From positions 124,001 through 188,000 of the forward strand of contig NZ_CABPSK010000005.1 of NCBI RefSeq assembly GCF_902459645.1: a stretch of DNA of 64,000 bases, in the 5' to 3' direction. Position 1 is the stretch's first letter; each line of letters begins with the position of its first letter. Made by a program: the position numbers and the translations under genes. Below the pieces are notes generated by a model. It saw only the letters and a program-made list of their open reading frames with translations, ran no database searches and was not told where the DNA came from. The stretch comes from Pandoraea pneumonica. GTDB taxonomy: Bacteria > Pseudomonadota > Gammaproteobacteria > Burkholderiales > Burkholderiaceae. Of this stretch, positions 33,118 to 43,145 are shown piece by piece.

Positions 33118-34050
33118 ATGCAAGCGAACGACGCGGCACGCTGCCCAAGGCAAGTTGAACATCCAGAAACACGGTGGTTTCCCATGCTCAGGTCGATTCA
33201 ATTGCAGGACGCGAACGTTGCCGAGGCGTATGCCGACGCACGTCACACGCCGGTAGCGGCACCGCTGCCGTTTGCCATCGAATATCGTGGCGTGACGCGT
33301 CGATTCAAAAATCGCCAGGGCAAGGGCGAGATGACGGCGGTCTCGAACGTCTCCATCGGTATCAAGACCGGTGAATTCGTCTCGCTGATCGGGCCGAGCG
33401 GCTGCGGCAAGAGCACGCTGCTCAACATGGGCGCCGGTCTGTACGCCCCGAGCGAAGGGCACGTCACGCTCGCGGGCAAGCCGGTGCGCGGCCCGTCGCA
33501 ACAAGTCGCCTTCATGCTGCAAAAAGACTTGCTCATGCCGTGGCGCTCCATTCAGAAGAACGTCGAACTCGGCATGCAGATTCGCGGCCGTAGCAAGGCA
33601 GAGCGCGCCGAAGTCGCACAGAAGCTGCTCGCGCGCTGCCATCTGAAGGGCTTCGAGAATCACTACCCGCACCAACTCTCGGGCGGTATGCGCCAACGCG
33701 CGGCGCTCGCCCGCACGCTCGCCGTCGAGCCCGACGTGCTGCTCATGGACGAGCCGTTCTCGGCGCTCGATGCGCAAACCAAGATGGTGCTGCAACAAGA
33801 CCTCGCGCAGATGCTCGCCGCCGAGGGCAAGACCGCGCTGATGATCACCCACGATCTGGCCGAAGCCATTGCGCTCTCCGACCGCGTGTTCGTGATGAGC
33901 GAGCGCCCGGGCACGATCATCGAAGAGATCACCGTCGATCTGCCGCATCGCGACAACCCGATCGAGCGCCGCAAGCAAGCGGGCATGAACGAATACGTCG
34001 CGCATCTGATGGAACTGCTCAAAGTCGGCCGCGACGATCACCTCGGTTGA
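33118..34050 (+). CDS. ABC transporter ATPase (nitrate/sulfonate/taurine-type)
   Basis: ATP-binding subunit of up to 310 residues. Walker A is GPSGCGKST, Q-loop near MLQKDLLMPWRSI, signature LSGGMRQRAALARTL, Walker B VLLMDEPFSALD, H-loop MITHDL. The MLQ...LMPW segment and family length match TauB/SsuB-type import ATPases. An ATG at 33184 would remove 22 residues; neither start has a strong ribosome-binding site. It is followed by the permease (34094), while the matching binding protein is encoded much further down at 43146. Confidence 0.93.
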   Translation: MQANDAARCPRQVEHPETRWFPMLRSIQLQDANVAEAYADARHTPVAAPLPFAIEYRGVTRRFKNRQGKGEMTAVSNVSIGIKTGEFVSLIGPSGCGKSTLLNMGAGLYAPSEGHVTLAGKPVRGPSQQVAFMLQKDLLMPWRSIQKNVELGMQIRGRSKAERAEVAQKLLARCHLKGFENHYPHQLSGGMRQRAALARTLAVEPDVLLMDEPFSALDAQTKMVLQQDLAQMLAAEGKTALMITHDLAEAIALSDRVFVMSERPGTIIEEITVDLPHRDNPIERRKQAGMNEYVAHLMELLKVGRDDHLG

Positions 34051-34093
34051 TGCGCACTGGTCATCTCTCGCACAAGACACTGGAATTCCCGCT

Positions 34094-34876
34094 ATGAAAA
34101 CCCTCACCAAAGCGCAACTGACCGCAGGCAGCTTCGTGTTGCTGCTGCTCTTCGCGGCTGTCTGGCAATGGGGCCCGACGGCGTTCGGCGTGCCCGAGTT
34201 CGTGCTGCCGAAGTTGTCGTCGACCATCGTCGAAGGCGTTCGCATGTTTCAGGTTGAAAACCTGTGGCTGCATATCGGCGTGACGGCCCTCGAAGTGATT
34301 GCCGGTTTCGTCATCGGCTCCGCACTGGGCGTAATGATCGGCGTGATCCTCGGCTTGTCGCCGTCCACCGAAGCGATGCTCTCGCCGTACATCCTTGCGC
34401 TGCAAATTGCACCGAAGGTGGCATTCGCGCCGCTGTTCGTGATGTGGATGGGCTACACCATCTACCCGAAGATTCTCGTGGCGGTGCTCATCGTTTTCTT
34501 CCCCGTGATGATCAACGTGCTGGGCGCAGTGCGCTCGGTCGACCCGGATATGGTCAACCTCGTGCGTGCGCTGTGCGGCCGCCGTTGGCAGATTTTCCGC
34601 TTCGTCGAATTTCCGTCGGCCATGCAAGCCCTCTTTGCCGGGCTGCGCATCGCCTCGACGCTCGCCGTGATCGGGGTGACCGTCGGTGAGCTCGTTGGCG
34701 GCGACCGCGGGCTGGGCTATCTGCTGGTCTATGGCGAAGGGCAGGGCAACACCGCGATGGTGTTCGTCGCCATCGCCGGGCTGACCGTCATCGGTATTGC
34801 CGCGTATGCGGCGGTGGTTTGGCTCGAGCGCCGCGCACTGCACTACGTGCCGCGTGCCGCGATGAATATCGCCTGA
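34094..34876 (+). CDS. ABC transporter permease (SsuC/TauC-type)
   Basis: Inner-membrane permease of 260 residues with about six hydrophobic segments. The EAA-type loop is visible in CGRRWQIFRFVEFPSAMQALFAGLRIASTLAVIGVTVGEL. Gene order ATPase-permease with a 43-bp gap. With the ATPase and the binding protein at 43146 it should form an importer for an aromatic or sulfur/nitrogen-containing organic compound. Its start overlaps nothing, and the next gene follows within 30 bp. Confidence 0.92.
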   Translation: MKTLTKAQLTAGSFVLLLLFAAVWQWGPTAFGVPEFVLPKLSSTIVEGVRMFQVENLWLHIGVTALEVIAGFVIGSALGVMIGVILGLSPSTEAMLSPYILALQIAPKVAFAPLFVMWMGYTIYPKILVAVLIVFFPVMINVLGAVRSVDPDMVNLVRALCGRRWQIFRFVEFPSAMQALFAGLRIASTLAVIGVTVGELVGGDRGLGYLLVYGEGQGNTAMVFVAIAGLTVIGIAAYAAVVWLERRALHYVPRAAMNIA

Positions 34877-34904
34877 CGTGTCGATAGCCGATAAGGAACC
34901 CATC

Positions 34905-35696
34905 GTGACGGAACTGCCCATCCTCCCGCTCGACACCGCGACGCTCGCACCGCTCGACGGCAAGAAGCTGCTCGTGACCGGTGGCGCCCGTGGCCTTGGC
35001 GAAGGCTTCGTGCGTGCGGCCGTCGCACGCGGCGCGCAAGTGACGATTGCCGACATTGCCGCAGATGCGGGCCAAGCACTCGCCGCGTCGTTGCGCGATG
35101 CAGGCCATGCGGTGACGTTCGTGCGTGTCGATCTGTCCGATCCTGCCTCGATCGATGCAGCAGCCAAGGCCGCCGCCGAGCAAATGGGCGGCATCGACGG
35201 GCTGGTCAACAACGGGGCGATCACTAACTCGGGCGGCAAGCTCGCCACCGAGTTGAGTATCGACACGTGGGACGCCGTGATGAACGTCAACGTGCGCGGC
35301 ACGTGGCTGATGACGATGGCAGCGCTGCCGTACTTGCGCGCGTCGGGCCAAGGGCGCGTCGTGAACATCGCTTCCGATACCGCCCTCTGGGGCGCGCCGC
35401 GACTGCTCGCGTACGCCGCCAGCAAGGGTGCGGTCATGGCGATGACGCGCTCGCTCGCGCGCGAACTCGGCCCGGACGGCATCACCGTGAACGCCATTGC
35501 GCCGGGGCTGGTGGAAGTCGAAGCCACGGCCTACGTGCCGGCCGAGCGTCATCGTCACTATCTGGAGGGTCGCGCGTTGCCGCGCGCCCAGGTGCCCGAC
35601 GACGTCGTGGGGCCGGTGCTGTTCCTGCTCTCCGATGCTTCCCGTTTCGTGACCGGTCAGGTTCTGCCGGTCAACGGCGGCTTCGTGATGCCCTGA
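34905..35696 (+). CDS. Short-chain dehydrogenase/reductase
   Basis: SDR of about 263 residues. TGGARGLGEG (NAD(P) motif), LVNNGAI, and the YAASKGAVMAMTRSL catalytic Tyr-xxx-Lys are all present, and the C-terminus reads VTGQVLPVNGG. Classical oxidoreductase acting on an alcohol or ketone. GTG 34905 is chosen since AAGGAA lies 7 nt upstream; a GTG at 34878 is in frame. Part of the catabolic operon; it may oxidise a dihydrodiol formed by the Rieske oxygenase at 44799. Confidence 0.9.
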   Translation: MTELPILPLDTATLAPLDGKKLLVTGGARGLGEGFVRAAVARGAQVTIADIAADAGQALAASLRDAGHAVTFVRVDLSDPASIDAAAKAAAEQMGGIDGLVNNGAITNSGGKLATELSIDTWDAVMNVNVRGTWLMTMAALPYLRASGQGRVVNIASDTALWGAPRLLAYAASKGAVMAMTRSLARELGPDGITVNAIAPGLVEVEATAYVPAERHRHYLEGRALPRAQVPDDVVGPVLFLLSDASRFVTGQVLPVNGGFVMP

Positions 35697-35748
35697 CCCG
35701 GCATGACGCAGTCACCCCTCATTCGCAACGCCTTCAAGGAGTTACAAC

Positions 35749-36306
35749 ATGGCGCAAGCCGAAGCTAAAAACACCGCGACGCCTCAGGCCGTCGAGAGCT
35801 GGACGCAGGCCGAAGGCCAACCGTTCAGCGAGTGGCTGGACTCGCGTGTGGCGCGTTTTTCGACGCGTAAATACGACTGGGACGCCCTCAAGTTCCAAGC
35901 CGACTACGACCCGAAGTATCGCCGTGCGCAGATGCGCTACGTCGGCACGGGCGGCACCGGTGTCGCGAAGGACAGCAACACCGTGCCCGCCGGTCACTTC
36001 ACGTTCTCGACCATGGTGATTCCGGCCGGCAACATCGGCCCGAGCCACATTCACATGGACGTGGAAGAAATCTTCTTCGTCATGCGCGGCAAGATGAAAG
36101 TGGTTTGCGAGCGCGACGGCGAGACGTGGGAAGCCATTCTCGGTGAGCGCGATCTGATCTCGGTGCCGCCCGGCGTGTATCGCACGGAAATCAACATCGG
36201 CGATGAAGACGCGCTGATGTGCGTGATGCTCGGCTCGCAAAAGCCCGTCACGCCGACGTATCCGCCCGATTCGCCGCTCGCCAAGATCAAGCGCGAGCAG
36301 AAGTAA
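35749..36306 (+). CDS. Cupin-domain protein
   Basis: Protein of 185 residues with one cupin: the first motif is GPSHIHMDVEEIFFVMRGKMKV and the second is ISVPPGVYRTEINIG. The His and Glu residues needed for a metal site are present in the first motif; the second has fewer. Such proteins are dioxygenases, isomerases or epimerases. It lies between the SDR and hydrolase, suggesting a step after ring hydroxylation. ATG 35749 follows an AAGGAG. Confidence 0.85.
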   Translation: MAQAEAKNTATPQAVESWTQAEGQPFSEWLDSRVARFSTRKYDWDALKFQADYDPKYRRAQMRYVGTGGTGVAKDSNTVPAGHFTFSTMVIPAGNIGPSHIHMDVEEIFFVMRGKMKVVCERDGETWEAILGERDLISVPPGVYRTEINIGDEDALMCVMLGSQKPVTPTYPPDSPLAKIKREQK

Positions 36307-36415
36307 GCGACGGGACGCTGGTTCTTCCCGAAAGTCCGGTGCGGTGCGCGCCAAGCGCGAGCGCTCCACCGGCAAGAATTTTTCCGAGTCATTGCACAAG
36401 ACGTTACCCGAAGCC

Positions 36416-37339
36416 ATGTCCGCCGAAGCGCTCAAGTCCAGTCTGCCCGATGCTACCGACGCCATCGATGGCGTTGTCGGCCCGCTTTGCGAGCGCTTGA
36501 ACGCGTTTGCGTATCGCACGATTGCCACGCGCGCCGGCACGGTGGGCTATCGCGCCACGGCCACGGCTGGCGATGACCGTCTGCCGGTGGTGATGTTGCA
36601 CGGCATCGGCTCGGGCGCAGCCTCGTGGCTCGCGCAGTTTGAAGCGGCGGGTCTCGATGTCGCGCTGTATGCATGGGATGCGCCGGGTTACGGCGAAACG
36701 TCCAACGTGAGCGACGCCGAACCGCGACCCGATGCGTATGCCGACGCGCTCGAAGCGTGGCTCGATGCCCTCGGTCTGGATCGCGTCGCGCTCGTGGGGC
36801 ACTCGCTGGGCGCGATCATGGCGACGAAGTTCGCCAGCCGCGCACCGCAACGCGTGCGTGGCCTCTTCCTCTGCTCGCCTGCCAACGGTTACGGCAAGGC
36901 CGACCCGGCAGTACGCGTGTCCAAGCGCGATAGCCGTTTGGCAATGCTCGATAAGCTCGGCCCGGTGGGGATGGCGCGCGAACGCAGCGACAACCTCGTC
37001 GCACCGAACGCCGCCGATCTGCCGCGCGCATGGGTGAAATGGAACATGAGCCGCGTGCTGCCGGTTGGCTACGCCCAAGCGACCCATCTGCTCTCGAACG
37101 GCGATGTGGCGAGCGAGTTGGCGCAGTACGTGGCCGCCAACGCTGGCCCGGTGGCCGTGGCCGTCGGTGCGCAGGACGCCATTACGACGCCTGCCGCCTG
37201 CCAGACCATTGCGGACGTGGCTGGCGTGCCGCTGCAAATTATCGACGGCGCAGGACACGCGTCGTATATCGAAACGCCCGACGTTCTGAATGCCGCCCTC
37301 GCCGCGTGGCTCGAACGTGTGGCCGCAGGGGAGTGTTGA
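36416..37339 (+). CDS. Alpha/beta-hydrolase (meta-cleavage product hydrolase-like)
   Basis: Hydrolase of about 307 residues. The oxyanion-hole motif is MLHGIGSGAASW, nucleophile elbow GHSLG, Asp near VGAQDAIT and His in GAGHASYIE. The order matches enzymes that split carbon-carbon bonds of meta-cleavage products. The same operon encodes an extradiol VOC dioxygenase (47408), which makes this role plausible. GTG 36344 is an alternative start. Its stop is one base from the next start (37341). Confidence 0.88.
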   Translation: MSAEALKSSLPDATDAIDGVVGPLCERLNAFAYRTIATRAGTVGYRATATAGDDRLPVVMLHGIGSGAASWLAQFEAAGLDVALYAWDAPGYGETSNVSDAEPRPDAYADALEAWLDALGLDRVALVGHSLGAIMATKFASRAPQRVRGLFLCSPANGYGKADPAVRVSKRDSRLAMLDKLGPVGMARERSDNLVAPNAADLPRAWVKWNMSRVLPVGYAQATHLLSNGDVASELAQYVAANAGPVAVAVGAQDAITTPAACQTIADVAGVPLQIIDGAGHASYIETPDVLNAALAAWLERVAAGEC

Positions 37340-37340
37340 G

Positions 37341-38285
37341 ATGGCACCGGCTACCCCGAAACGCGCGGCTGCCGCGCTTCCCGACGAAGAGGCGCTCGAT
37401 GCGCTTGATGGGCTCAATGCGGCCGATGACGTGAGCGAACAAGACACCGAAGCCGGGCCGACCGAGTCGCGCTATCTCGTCCCGGGCCTTGAGCGCGGCT
37501 TGCGCATCCTCACGCAGTTCTCGCCGCGAGAGTCGGTGTTCAGCGCACCGGAGTTGTCGCAGCGTTTGGGTATTCCCCGCACTACCGTGTTTCGTCTGTT
37601 GCAGACGCTCGAAGCCATGGGGTTTCTGGAGCGCGCAGGCAGCGAAAAGAACTTCCGCCTGGGTGTCGCGGTGCTGCGTCTCGGCTTTGAATACCTGAGC
37701 TCGCTGGAACTCACCGATCTGGGCATTCCGATCATCGAGCGCCTGCGCGACGCGACCCAACTGACCTCGCACATCGTGATTCGCGACGGGCGCGACATCG
37801 TGTTCGTTGCCAAGGCGCAGAGCGTGGCGGGCGTCTTCAATTCGATCAAGGTGAACGTGGGCACGCGTTTGCCTGCGCACGCGACGGTGCACGGTCATGT
37901 GTTGATGGGCGATTTGACGCTGGCTGAATTGAAGGCGCTTTATCCGGAAAAGGCGCTGGAGAAGTTCACCCCGCAAACGCCCGAGACGCTTGCCGAATTG
38001 TTCGAGCGCGTGCGCGAAGACGCCGAGCGTGGCTACGCCGTGTCGGCCTCGTCGTTCGAGCGCGGCATCAGCGTGGTGAGCGCACCGGTGCGTAACGACG
38101 CCGGTCACATTTGCGCCGCCATCACGGTCACGATTCCGCGCGCCAACATCGATGCGTCGATGCTCGATGCGGGCCTGATCGGGCAAGTGCGCGAAGCCGC
38201 CGATGCGCTCTCGCATCGGCTGAATTACCGGCCGGGCAGCGACGGCCGCACCACCCCCTACATGAAGTCACTGGGATTGAAATGA
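37341..38285 (+). CDS. IclR-family transcriptional regulator (in-operon)
   Basis: Regulator of 314 residues. A 40-residue acidic N-terminal extension precedes the wHTH (about 48-105; SAPELSQRLGIPRTTVFRLLQTLEAMGFL) and the GAF-like IclR domain. ATG 37341 has AGGGGAG 6 nt upstream. It is inside the operon, and its stop overlaps the start of the next SDR by 4 bp. It is the prime candidate for binding the repeated motif upstream of the porin and ABC genes, giving auto-control. Confidence 0.9.
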   Translation: MAPATPKRAAAALPDEEALDALDGLNAADDVSEQDTEAGPTESRYLVPGLERGLRILTQFSPRESVFSAPELSQRLGIPRTTVFRLLQTLEAMGFLERAGSEKNFRLGVAVLRLGFEYLSSLELTDLGIPIIERLRDATQLTSHIVIRDGRDIVFVAKAQSVAGVFNSIKVNVGTRLPAHATVHGHVLMGDLTLAELKALYPEKALEKFTPQTPETLAELFERVREDAERGYAVSASSFERGISVVSAPVRNDAGHICAAITVTIPRANIDASMLDAGLIGQVREAADALSHRLNYRPGSDGRTTPYMKSLGLK

Positions 38286-39088
38286 TCAAGATCGACCTTT
38301 CCGCACGTGCGGCGCTGGTCACGGGCGGCTCATCCGGCATCGGGCTCGCCACGGCCGAGCGCTTGCTCGAAGCCGGTGCCGCCGTCGCGATTTGCGGGCG
38401 CAACACCGAGCGTCTGGCACAAGCCGAAGCGCATTTGCGCGAACGCCATCCCGACGCGCGGCTGATCGCAGCGCAATGCAACGTGCTCGATGAGGCAGAC
38501 GTCACGGCGCTCACCGAGCGTGTCGCCCGTGAGTTCGGCCGTCTGGACATGCTGATCAACAACGCGGGACAAGGCCGGGTGTCGACGTTCGCCGACACGA
38601 CGGACGACGCATGGCGTGAAGAACTGGAGTTGAAGTATTTCAGCGTCATTCGCACGACGCGCGCCTGCCTGCCGATGCTGCGCGACGCCGCGCGTGAGAC
38701 GGGCGACGCCGCCATCGTCTGCGTGAATTCGCTGCTCGCCCTTCAGCCCGAGCCCCATATGGTGGCCACGTCCTCGGCGCGTGCCGGTATCCAGAATCTG
38801 GTGCGCTCGATGGCAGGCGAATTCGCACCCGACGGTGTGCGCGTGAATTCGATCCTGATCGGGCTTGTGGAGTCGGGCCAATGGCGCCGCCGTTTTGCCG
38901 CGCAAGGCGAGGGCAAGACGTGGCAGGAGTGGACCGGCGAGCTGGCCCGCAAGAAGCAAATCCAGTTGCAGCGTCTGGGCAAGCCTGAAGAGGCGGCCGC
39001 GGCGATCTTTTTCCTGGCGAGCCCGCAATCGTCTTATACGACGGGCAGCCACATCGATGTTTCCGGAGGCTTGGCAAGACATGTCTAA
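38282..39088 (+). CDS. SDR-fold protein with altered catalytic residues
   Basis: Protein of 268 residues with the classical SDR cofactor motif (TGGSSGIG) and NNAG. The catalytic Ser150 is present, but the Tyr and Lys expected at positions 163 and 167 are Thr and Arg (VATSSARAG). It may therefore work with another mechanism, be an inactive regulator, or bind a ligand. Start ATG 38282 overlaps the IclR stop in the ATGA arrangement; its 3' end overlaps the ThDP gene by 8 bp. Very likely translated with its neighbours. Confidence 0.88.
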   Translation: MIKIDLSARAALVTGGSSGIGLATAERLLEAGAAVAICGRNTERLAQAEAHLRERHPDARLIAAQCNVLDEADVTALTERVAREFGRLDMLINNAGQGRVSTFADTTDDAWREELELKYFSVIRTTRACLPMLRDAARETGDAAIVCVNSLLALQPEPHMVATSSARAGIQNLVRSMAGEFAPDGVRVNSILIGLVESGQWRRRFAAQGEGKTWQEWTGELARKKQIQLQRLGKPEEAAAAIFFLASPQSSYTTGSHIDVSGGLARHV

Positions 39089-40733
39089 CAAAACCACCGT
39101 CGGCGAAGTCATCGCGGCGTTTCTCGAACAATGCGGCGTGAAAACCGCGTTCGGCGTGATCTCGATTCACAACATGCCGATTCTCGACGCCATCGCGCGC
39201 CGCGAAAACATCCGTTACGTCGGCGCACGCGGCGAAGCCGGTGCATTGAACATGGCCGATGGCCTGTCGCGCGTCTCGGGCGGCCTCGGCGTAGCGTTCA
39301 CGAGCACTGGCACGGCAGCCGGTAATGCGGCTGGCGCGATGGTCGAAGCGTTGACCGCTGGAACCCCCGTGCTGCACATCACCGGCCAGATCGAAACCGA
39401 ATTCCTCGACCGCGACCTCGCGTACATCCACGAAGCGCCCGATCAGTTGAGCATGCTGAAGTCGATCTCGAAGGCCGCGTATCGTGTGCGTTGCGTCGAC
39501 ACGGCCCTCTCGACCGTGCGCGAAGCGGTGCGTGCTGCACTGACCGCGCCGACGGGCCCGGTCAGCGTTGAAATTCCCATCGATATTCAAGCGGCTGAAA
39601 TCGAATGGCCAGCCGATCTGGCGGCGCCGCACGTGAGCGTGCCGTCGCATGACGAGCAACGCGTGGCGGAACTGGCCGACAAGCTGGCCGCAGCGCATCG
39701 TCCGCTGCTGTGGTTGGGCGGCGGTGCGCGCGGGGCAGAAGCCGCTGTGAAGCGCCTCGTCGACATGGGCTTCGGTGTCGTGACCAGCGTGCAAGGCCGC
39801 GGCATCGTGCCGGAAGACCACGCCGCAACGCTTGGTGCCTTCAACATTCACCCGACGGTCGAAGCGTTCTACAAGACCTGTGACGCCGTGCTCGTGGTTG
39901 GCTCGCGCTTGCGCGGTAACGAAACGCTCAAATACAAACTCGGCCTGCCGCGTCCGCTGTATCGCGTCGACGCCGACGGTAAAGCCGATAACCGTGGCTA
40001 CCGCAATGACTTGTTCGTGCAAGGCGACGCCGCGCGCGTGCTGAACGCGCTTGCCGACCGCTTGCAGGGCCGTCTGTCGGTCGACCCGGCATTCCACGCC
40101 GATCTCGCCGCCGCGCGCGACGCTGCCGTCAAACAAGTGGCTGAAGGGCTTGGGCCGTATCGCCAACTCGTGGCGGCGCTGCAAGGCGCGCTGGGCCGCG
40201 ACTTCAACTGGGTGCGCGACGTCACGATCTCGAACAGCACGTGGGGCAACCGCCTGCTGAAGATCTTCTCGCCGCGCGCGGGCGTGCACGCCTTGGGTGG
40301 CGGCATCGGTCAGGGCATGCAGATGGGCATTGGCGCGGCACTCGCGGGCAATGCGAAGAAGACGGTCGCGCTGTGCGGCGACGGTGGCCTGATGGTCAAC
40401 GTGGGTGAACTCGCTACCGCCGTGCAGGAAAAAGCGCCGGTCATCATTTTGCTGATGAACGACCAGTGCTACGGCGTGATTCGCAATATTCAAGATGCGC
40501 AGTACGGCGGCCGCCGTCACTACGTGCAACTGCACCAGCCGGACTTCGCCGCGTTCTGCGCGAGCCTGCAACTCAAGCACGAGCGCATTACTGCCATCGA
40601 TCAGGCGGAAGGTGCGGTGGCGCGCGCCGTGGCCCACGACGGCCCGGTGCTGCTGGAAGTCGACATGCTGTCGGTCGGCAGCTTCGCGTCGCACTTTGCC
40701 GGTCCGCCGGTACGGGAGCCTGCGAATGCGTGA
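39081..40733 (+). CDS. Thiamine-diphosphate-dependent enzyme (acetolactate synthase/decarboxylase type)
   Basis: Enzyme of 550 residues. The Glu that activates ThDP is in [14 protein letters not shown] (near residue 50) and the ThDP/Mg motif is [21 protein letters not shown] followed by NDQCYG (near 430-460). Family members are benzoylformate decarboxylase, acetolactate synthase and sulfoacetaldehyde acetyltransferase. Substrate unknown; it probably splits a 2-keto acid produced in the pathway, yielding an aldehyde for the ALDH at 41564. It overlaps the next gene by 8 bp. Confidence 0.92.
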   Translation: MSNKTTVGEVIAAFLEQCGVKTAFGVISIHNMPILDAIARRENIRYVGARGEAGALNMADGLSRVSGGLGVAFTSTGTAAGNAAGAMVEALTAGTPVLHITGQIETEFLDRDLAYIHEAPDQLSMLKSISKAAYRVRCVDTALSTVREAVRAALTAPTGPVSVEIPIDIQAAEIEWPADLAAPHVSVPSHDEQRVAELADKLAAAHRPLLWLGGGARGAEAAVKRLVDMGFGVVTSVQGRGIVPEDHAATLGAFNIHPTVEAFYKTCDAVLVVGSRLRGNETLKYKLGLPRPLYRVDADGKADNRGYRNDLFVQGDAARVLNALADRLQGRLSVDPAFHADLAAARDAAVKQVAEGLGPYRQLVAALQGALGRDFNWVRDVTISNSTWGNRLLKIFSPRAGVHALGGGIGQGMQMGIGAALAGNAKKTVALCGDGGLMVNVGELATAVQEKAPVIILLMNDQCYGVIRNIQDAQYGGRRHYVQLHQPDFAAFCASLQLKHERITAIDQAEGAVARAVAHDGPVLLEVDMLSVGSFASHFAGPPVREPANA

Positions 40734-41544
40734 GTTGAATCATCGACCGGTGGACGTGGCGCTGATCGGCTTCGGGGCCATTGGCTCCAAGGTCTACGAG
40801 GCGTTCGCCACTGATCCGTCGCTGCGCATCGGTCACGTGATCGTCCCTGAAGATGCCGCGGCCCGTGTGCGCGAGAGCGTGCGCGAAGGCACCGAAGTGG
40901 TGTCGTCGGCGCACGCACTGTCGAGTCGTCCGGACTTCGTCTTGGAATGTGCAGGCCATAGCGCGCTGTCGGCGCACGTCGTGCCGTTGCTCAAGTCGGG
41001 TATCGATTGCGCGGTGGCGTCCATTGGCGCGCTTTCCGATTCAGAACTGCTCGCTGCACTGGAGCAAGCCGCGAAAGCAGGCGAATCGACCGTCACGCTG
41101 CTCTCGGGCGCCATTGGCGGTATCGACGCGATTTCCGCCGCTCGCGAAGGCGGGTTGGACGAGGTGGTCTACACCGGCCGCAAGCCGCCGCTGGGCTGGC
41201 AGGGCACGCCTGCCGAAGACGTGTGCGATCTGGCGACGCTCGCCAGCGCGACCGTGATCTTCGAAGGCAGCGCCCGCGACGCGGCGCGTCTGTACCCGAA
41301 GAACGCCAACGTGGCTGCAACGGTGGCCATTGCCGGTCTGGGGCTCGACGCCACGCGCGTGCGGCTGATTGCCGATCCGGCCGTGACGCGCAACGTGCAT
41401 CACATTGCGGCGCGTGGTGCGTTCGGCGAGATGTCGCTGGAGATGTGCGGCAAGCCGTTGCCGGACAACCCCAAGACGTCGGCGCTCACGGCATATTCGG
41501 CGATTCGCGCGCTCAAGAACCGCGTCGCGAATTGCGTGATCTAG
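40726..41544 (+). CDS. nadX: Aspartate dehydrogenase-like protein (NadX family)
   Basis: Protein of 272 residues with an N-terminal Rossmann motif [11 protein letters not shown], the ASIGALSD segment and a C-terminal half of the DUF108/NadX type ([34 protein letters not shown]). NadX dehydrogenates L-aspartate to iminoaspartate or runs in reverse. NAD synthesis genes are not near, so the family member here is probably used on another amino acid or imine. A RidA protein (45843) in the same operon would deal with a released imine. ATG 40726 has GGGAG upstream. Confidence 0.85.
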   Translation: MRELNHRPVDVALIGFGAIGSKVYEAFATDPSLRIGHVIVPEDAAARVRESVREGTEVVSSAHALSSRPDFVLECAGHSALSAHVVPLLKSGIDCAVASIGALSDSELLAALEQAAKAGESTVTLLSGAIGGIDAISAAREGGLDEVVYTGRKPPLGWQGTPAEDVCDLATLASATVIFEGSARDAARLYPKNANVAATVAIAGLGLDATRVRLIADPAVTRNVHHIAARGAFGEMSLEMCGKPLPDNPKTSALTAYSAIRALKNRVANCVI

Positions 41545-41563
41545 CTCTCGCAGGACAAGCACC

Positions 41564-43060
41564 ATGAGTCATCAAGATTTGCTGCAAGGTTTTTCGAGCG
41601 ACATTCTGGTCGGCGGCGAATGGCGTGCCGGCACGGGCAAGCGCTATCAGAGCCTGTATCCGGCCGACGAGAGCGTGAACGCCGAGATCGCGGCTGCGGG
41701 CGCGCAAGACGCGACCGACGCCGTGGAAGCTGCCGATGCCGCGTGGCGTCGCGCCGACTGGGCTGGGCTTAAGCCGCATCAACGTGCCGCCGTGTTGCAT
41801 CGCGTGGCCGATGGCATCACGCAACGCGCCGAGGCGCTGGCGCATCTGCAACGCCGCGACAACGGCAAGCCGATCAGCGAGACGCGTGCGCTGGTCGCGA
41901 GCGCTGCGGGCACGTTCCGTTATTTCGCGTCGTGTCTTGAGACGCTGGAAGAAACGCTCACGCCGTCGCGTGGCGACTATCTGACGATGAGCGTGCACGA
42001 GCCGCTGGGTGTCGTGGCTGCCATCACGCCGTGGAATTCGCCGATTGCTTCCGATGCGCAGAAGCTTGCGCCTGCGCTGGCCGCGGGTAACGCCGTGGTG
42101 CTTAAACCGGCGGAAGTCACGCCGTTGGCATCGCTCGAACTCGGCCGCATCTGCGAAGCCGCCGGTGTGCCGCGTGGCGTGCTGTCGGTGCTGCCGGGCA
42201 AGGGCTCGGTGATCGGCGACATTCTCGTGCGCCATCCGAAGGTCAAGAAGGTGGCGTTCACGGGCGGCACCGAAGTCGGGCGCGGCATTGCGCGTCTGGC
42301 GGCGGAGAAGCTCATGCCCGTCTCGCTCGAATTGGGCGGCAAGTCGCCGACCATCGTGTTCGAAGACGCGGACATCGATCACGCCGTGGCTGGGGTGCTG
42401 TACGGCATCTTCAGTTCATCGGGCGAGTCGTGCATCGCCGGGTCTCGCCTGTTCGTGCACAAGAAGATCTTCGATACGTTCGTCGAGCGGCTGGTCGCTG
42501 GTGCGAAGCAGTTGCGCGTGGGCGACCCGCTGCGCGAAGACACGCAGATGGGGCCGCTAGTGACGTCGGCACATCGCGAATCGATCGAACGCTATGTGGC
42601 CATCGGGCTGGACGAGGGCGGTCGCCTGCTGTGCGGCGGTGAGCGTCCGGTAGGTGACGGTCGCGAGAAAGGCTACTTCTATCAACCGACCATCATCGCG
42701 GGCCTGACGAATCAGGCGCGCATGGTGCAGGAAGAAATCTTCGGCCCGGTGCTCGCCGTGCTGCCGTTCGAGAACGAAGACGACTTGCTGGCCGAGGCCA
42801 ACGACAGCGTCTACGGGCTGGCGGCAGGCATCTGGACGCGCGACTACAAGCGCGCTTGGCGTCTGGGGCGTGCATTGGAAACCGGCACCGTCTGGATCAA
42901 CACGTACAAGCAGTTCTCGATTTCGACGCCGTTCGGCGGCTGGAAGGAGAGCGGCATGGGGCGTGAGAAGGGGCGTCTGGGGCTGCTCGAATACACGAAT
43001 CAGAAGAGCCTCTACTGGGGCATGAACGACAACCCGCTCGGCTGGGCGGGGCGTGTCTGA
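41564..43060 (+). CDS. Aldehyde dehydrogenase
   Basis: Enzyme of 498 residues, catalytic Glu256 in LELGGKSPT and Cys290 in SSGESCIAG, with the usual TPWNSPI and EEIFGPVL motifs. Oxidises an aldehyde with NAD(P)+. In the operon it follows the ThDP enzyme, which could generate its substrate. It differs clearly from the ALDH at 6665 in sequence. Confidence 0.93.
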   Translation: MSHQDLLQGFSSDILVGGEWRAGTGKRYQSLYPADESVNAEIAAAGAQDATDAVEAADAAWRRADWAGLKPHQRAAVLHRVADGITQRAEALAHLQRRDNGKPISETRALVASAAGTFRYFASCLETLEETLTPSRGDYLTMSVHEPLGVVAAITPWNSPIASDAQKLAPALAAGNAVVLKPAEVTPLASLELGRICEAAGVPRGVLSVLPGKGSVIGDILVRHPKVKKVAFTGGTEVGRGIARLAAEKLMPVSLELGGKSPTIVFEDADIDHAVAGVLYGIFSSSGESCIAGSRLFVHKKIFDTFVERLVAGAKQLRVGDPLREDTQMGPLVTSAHRESIERYVAIGLDEGGRLLCGGERPVGDGREKGYFYQPTIIAGLTNQARMVQEEIFGPVLAVLPFENEDDLLAEANDSVYGLAAGIWTRDYKRAWRLGRALETGTVWINTYKQFSISTPFGGWKESGMGREKGRLGLLEYTNQKSLYWGMNDNPLGWAGRV

Positions 43061-43145
43061 ATGGCAAGAAGCTAACAAGCTGTGGCATCAACCACCGCGA
43101 TGCACGGGGCATCGCGGTAACCCAAGACTTGAGCGAGGCAGAGAT

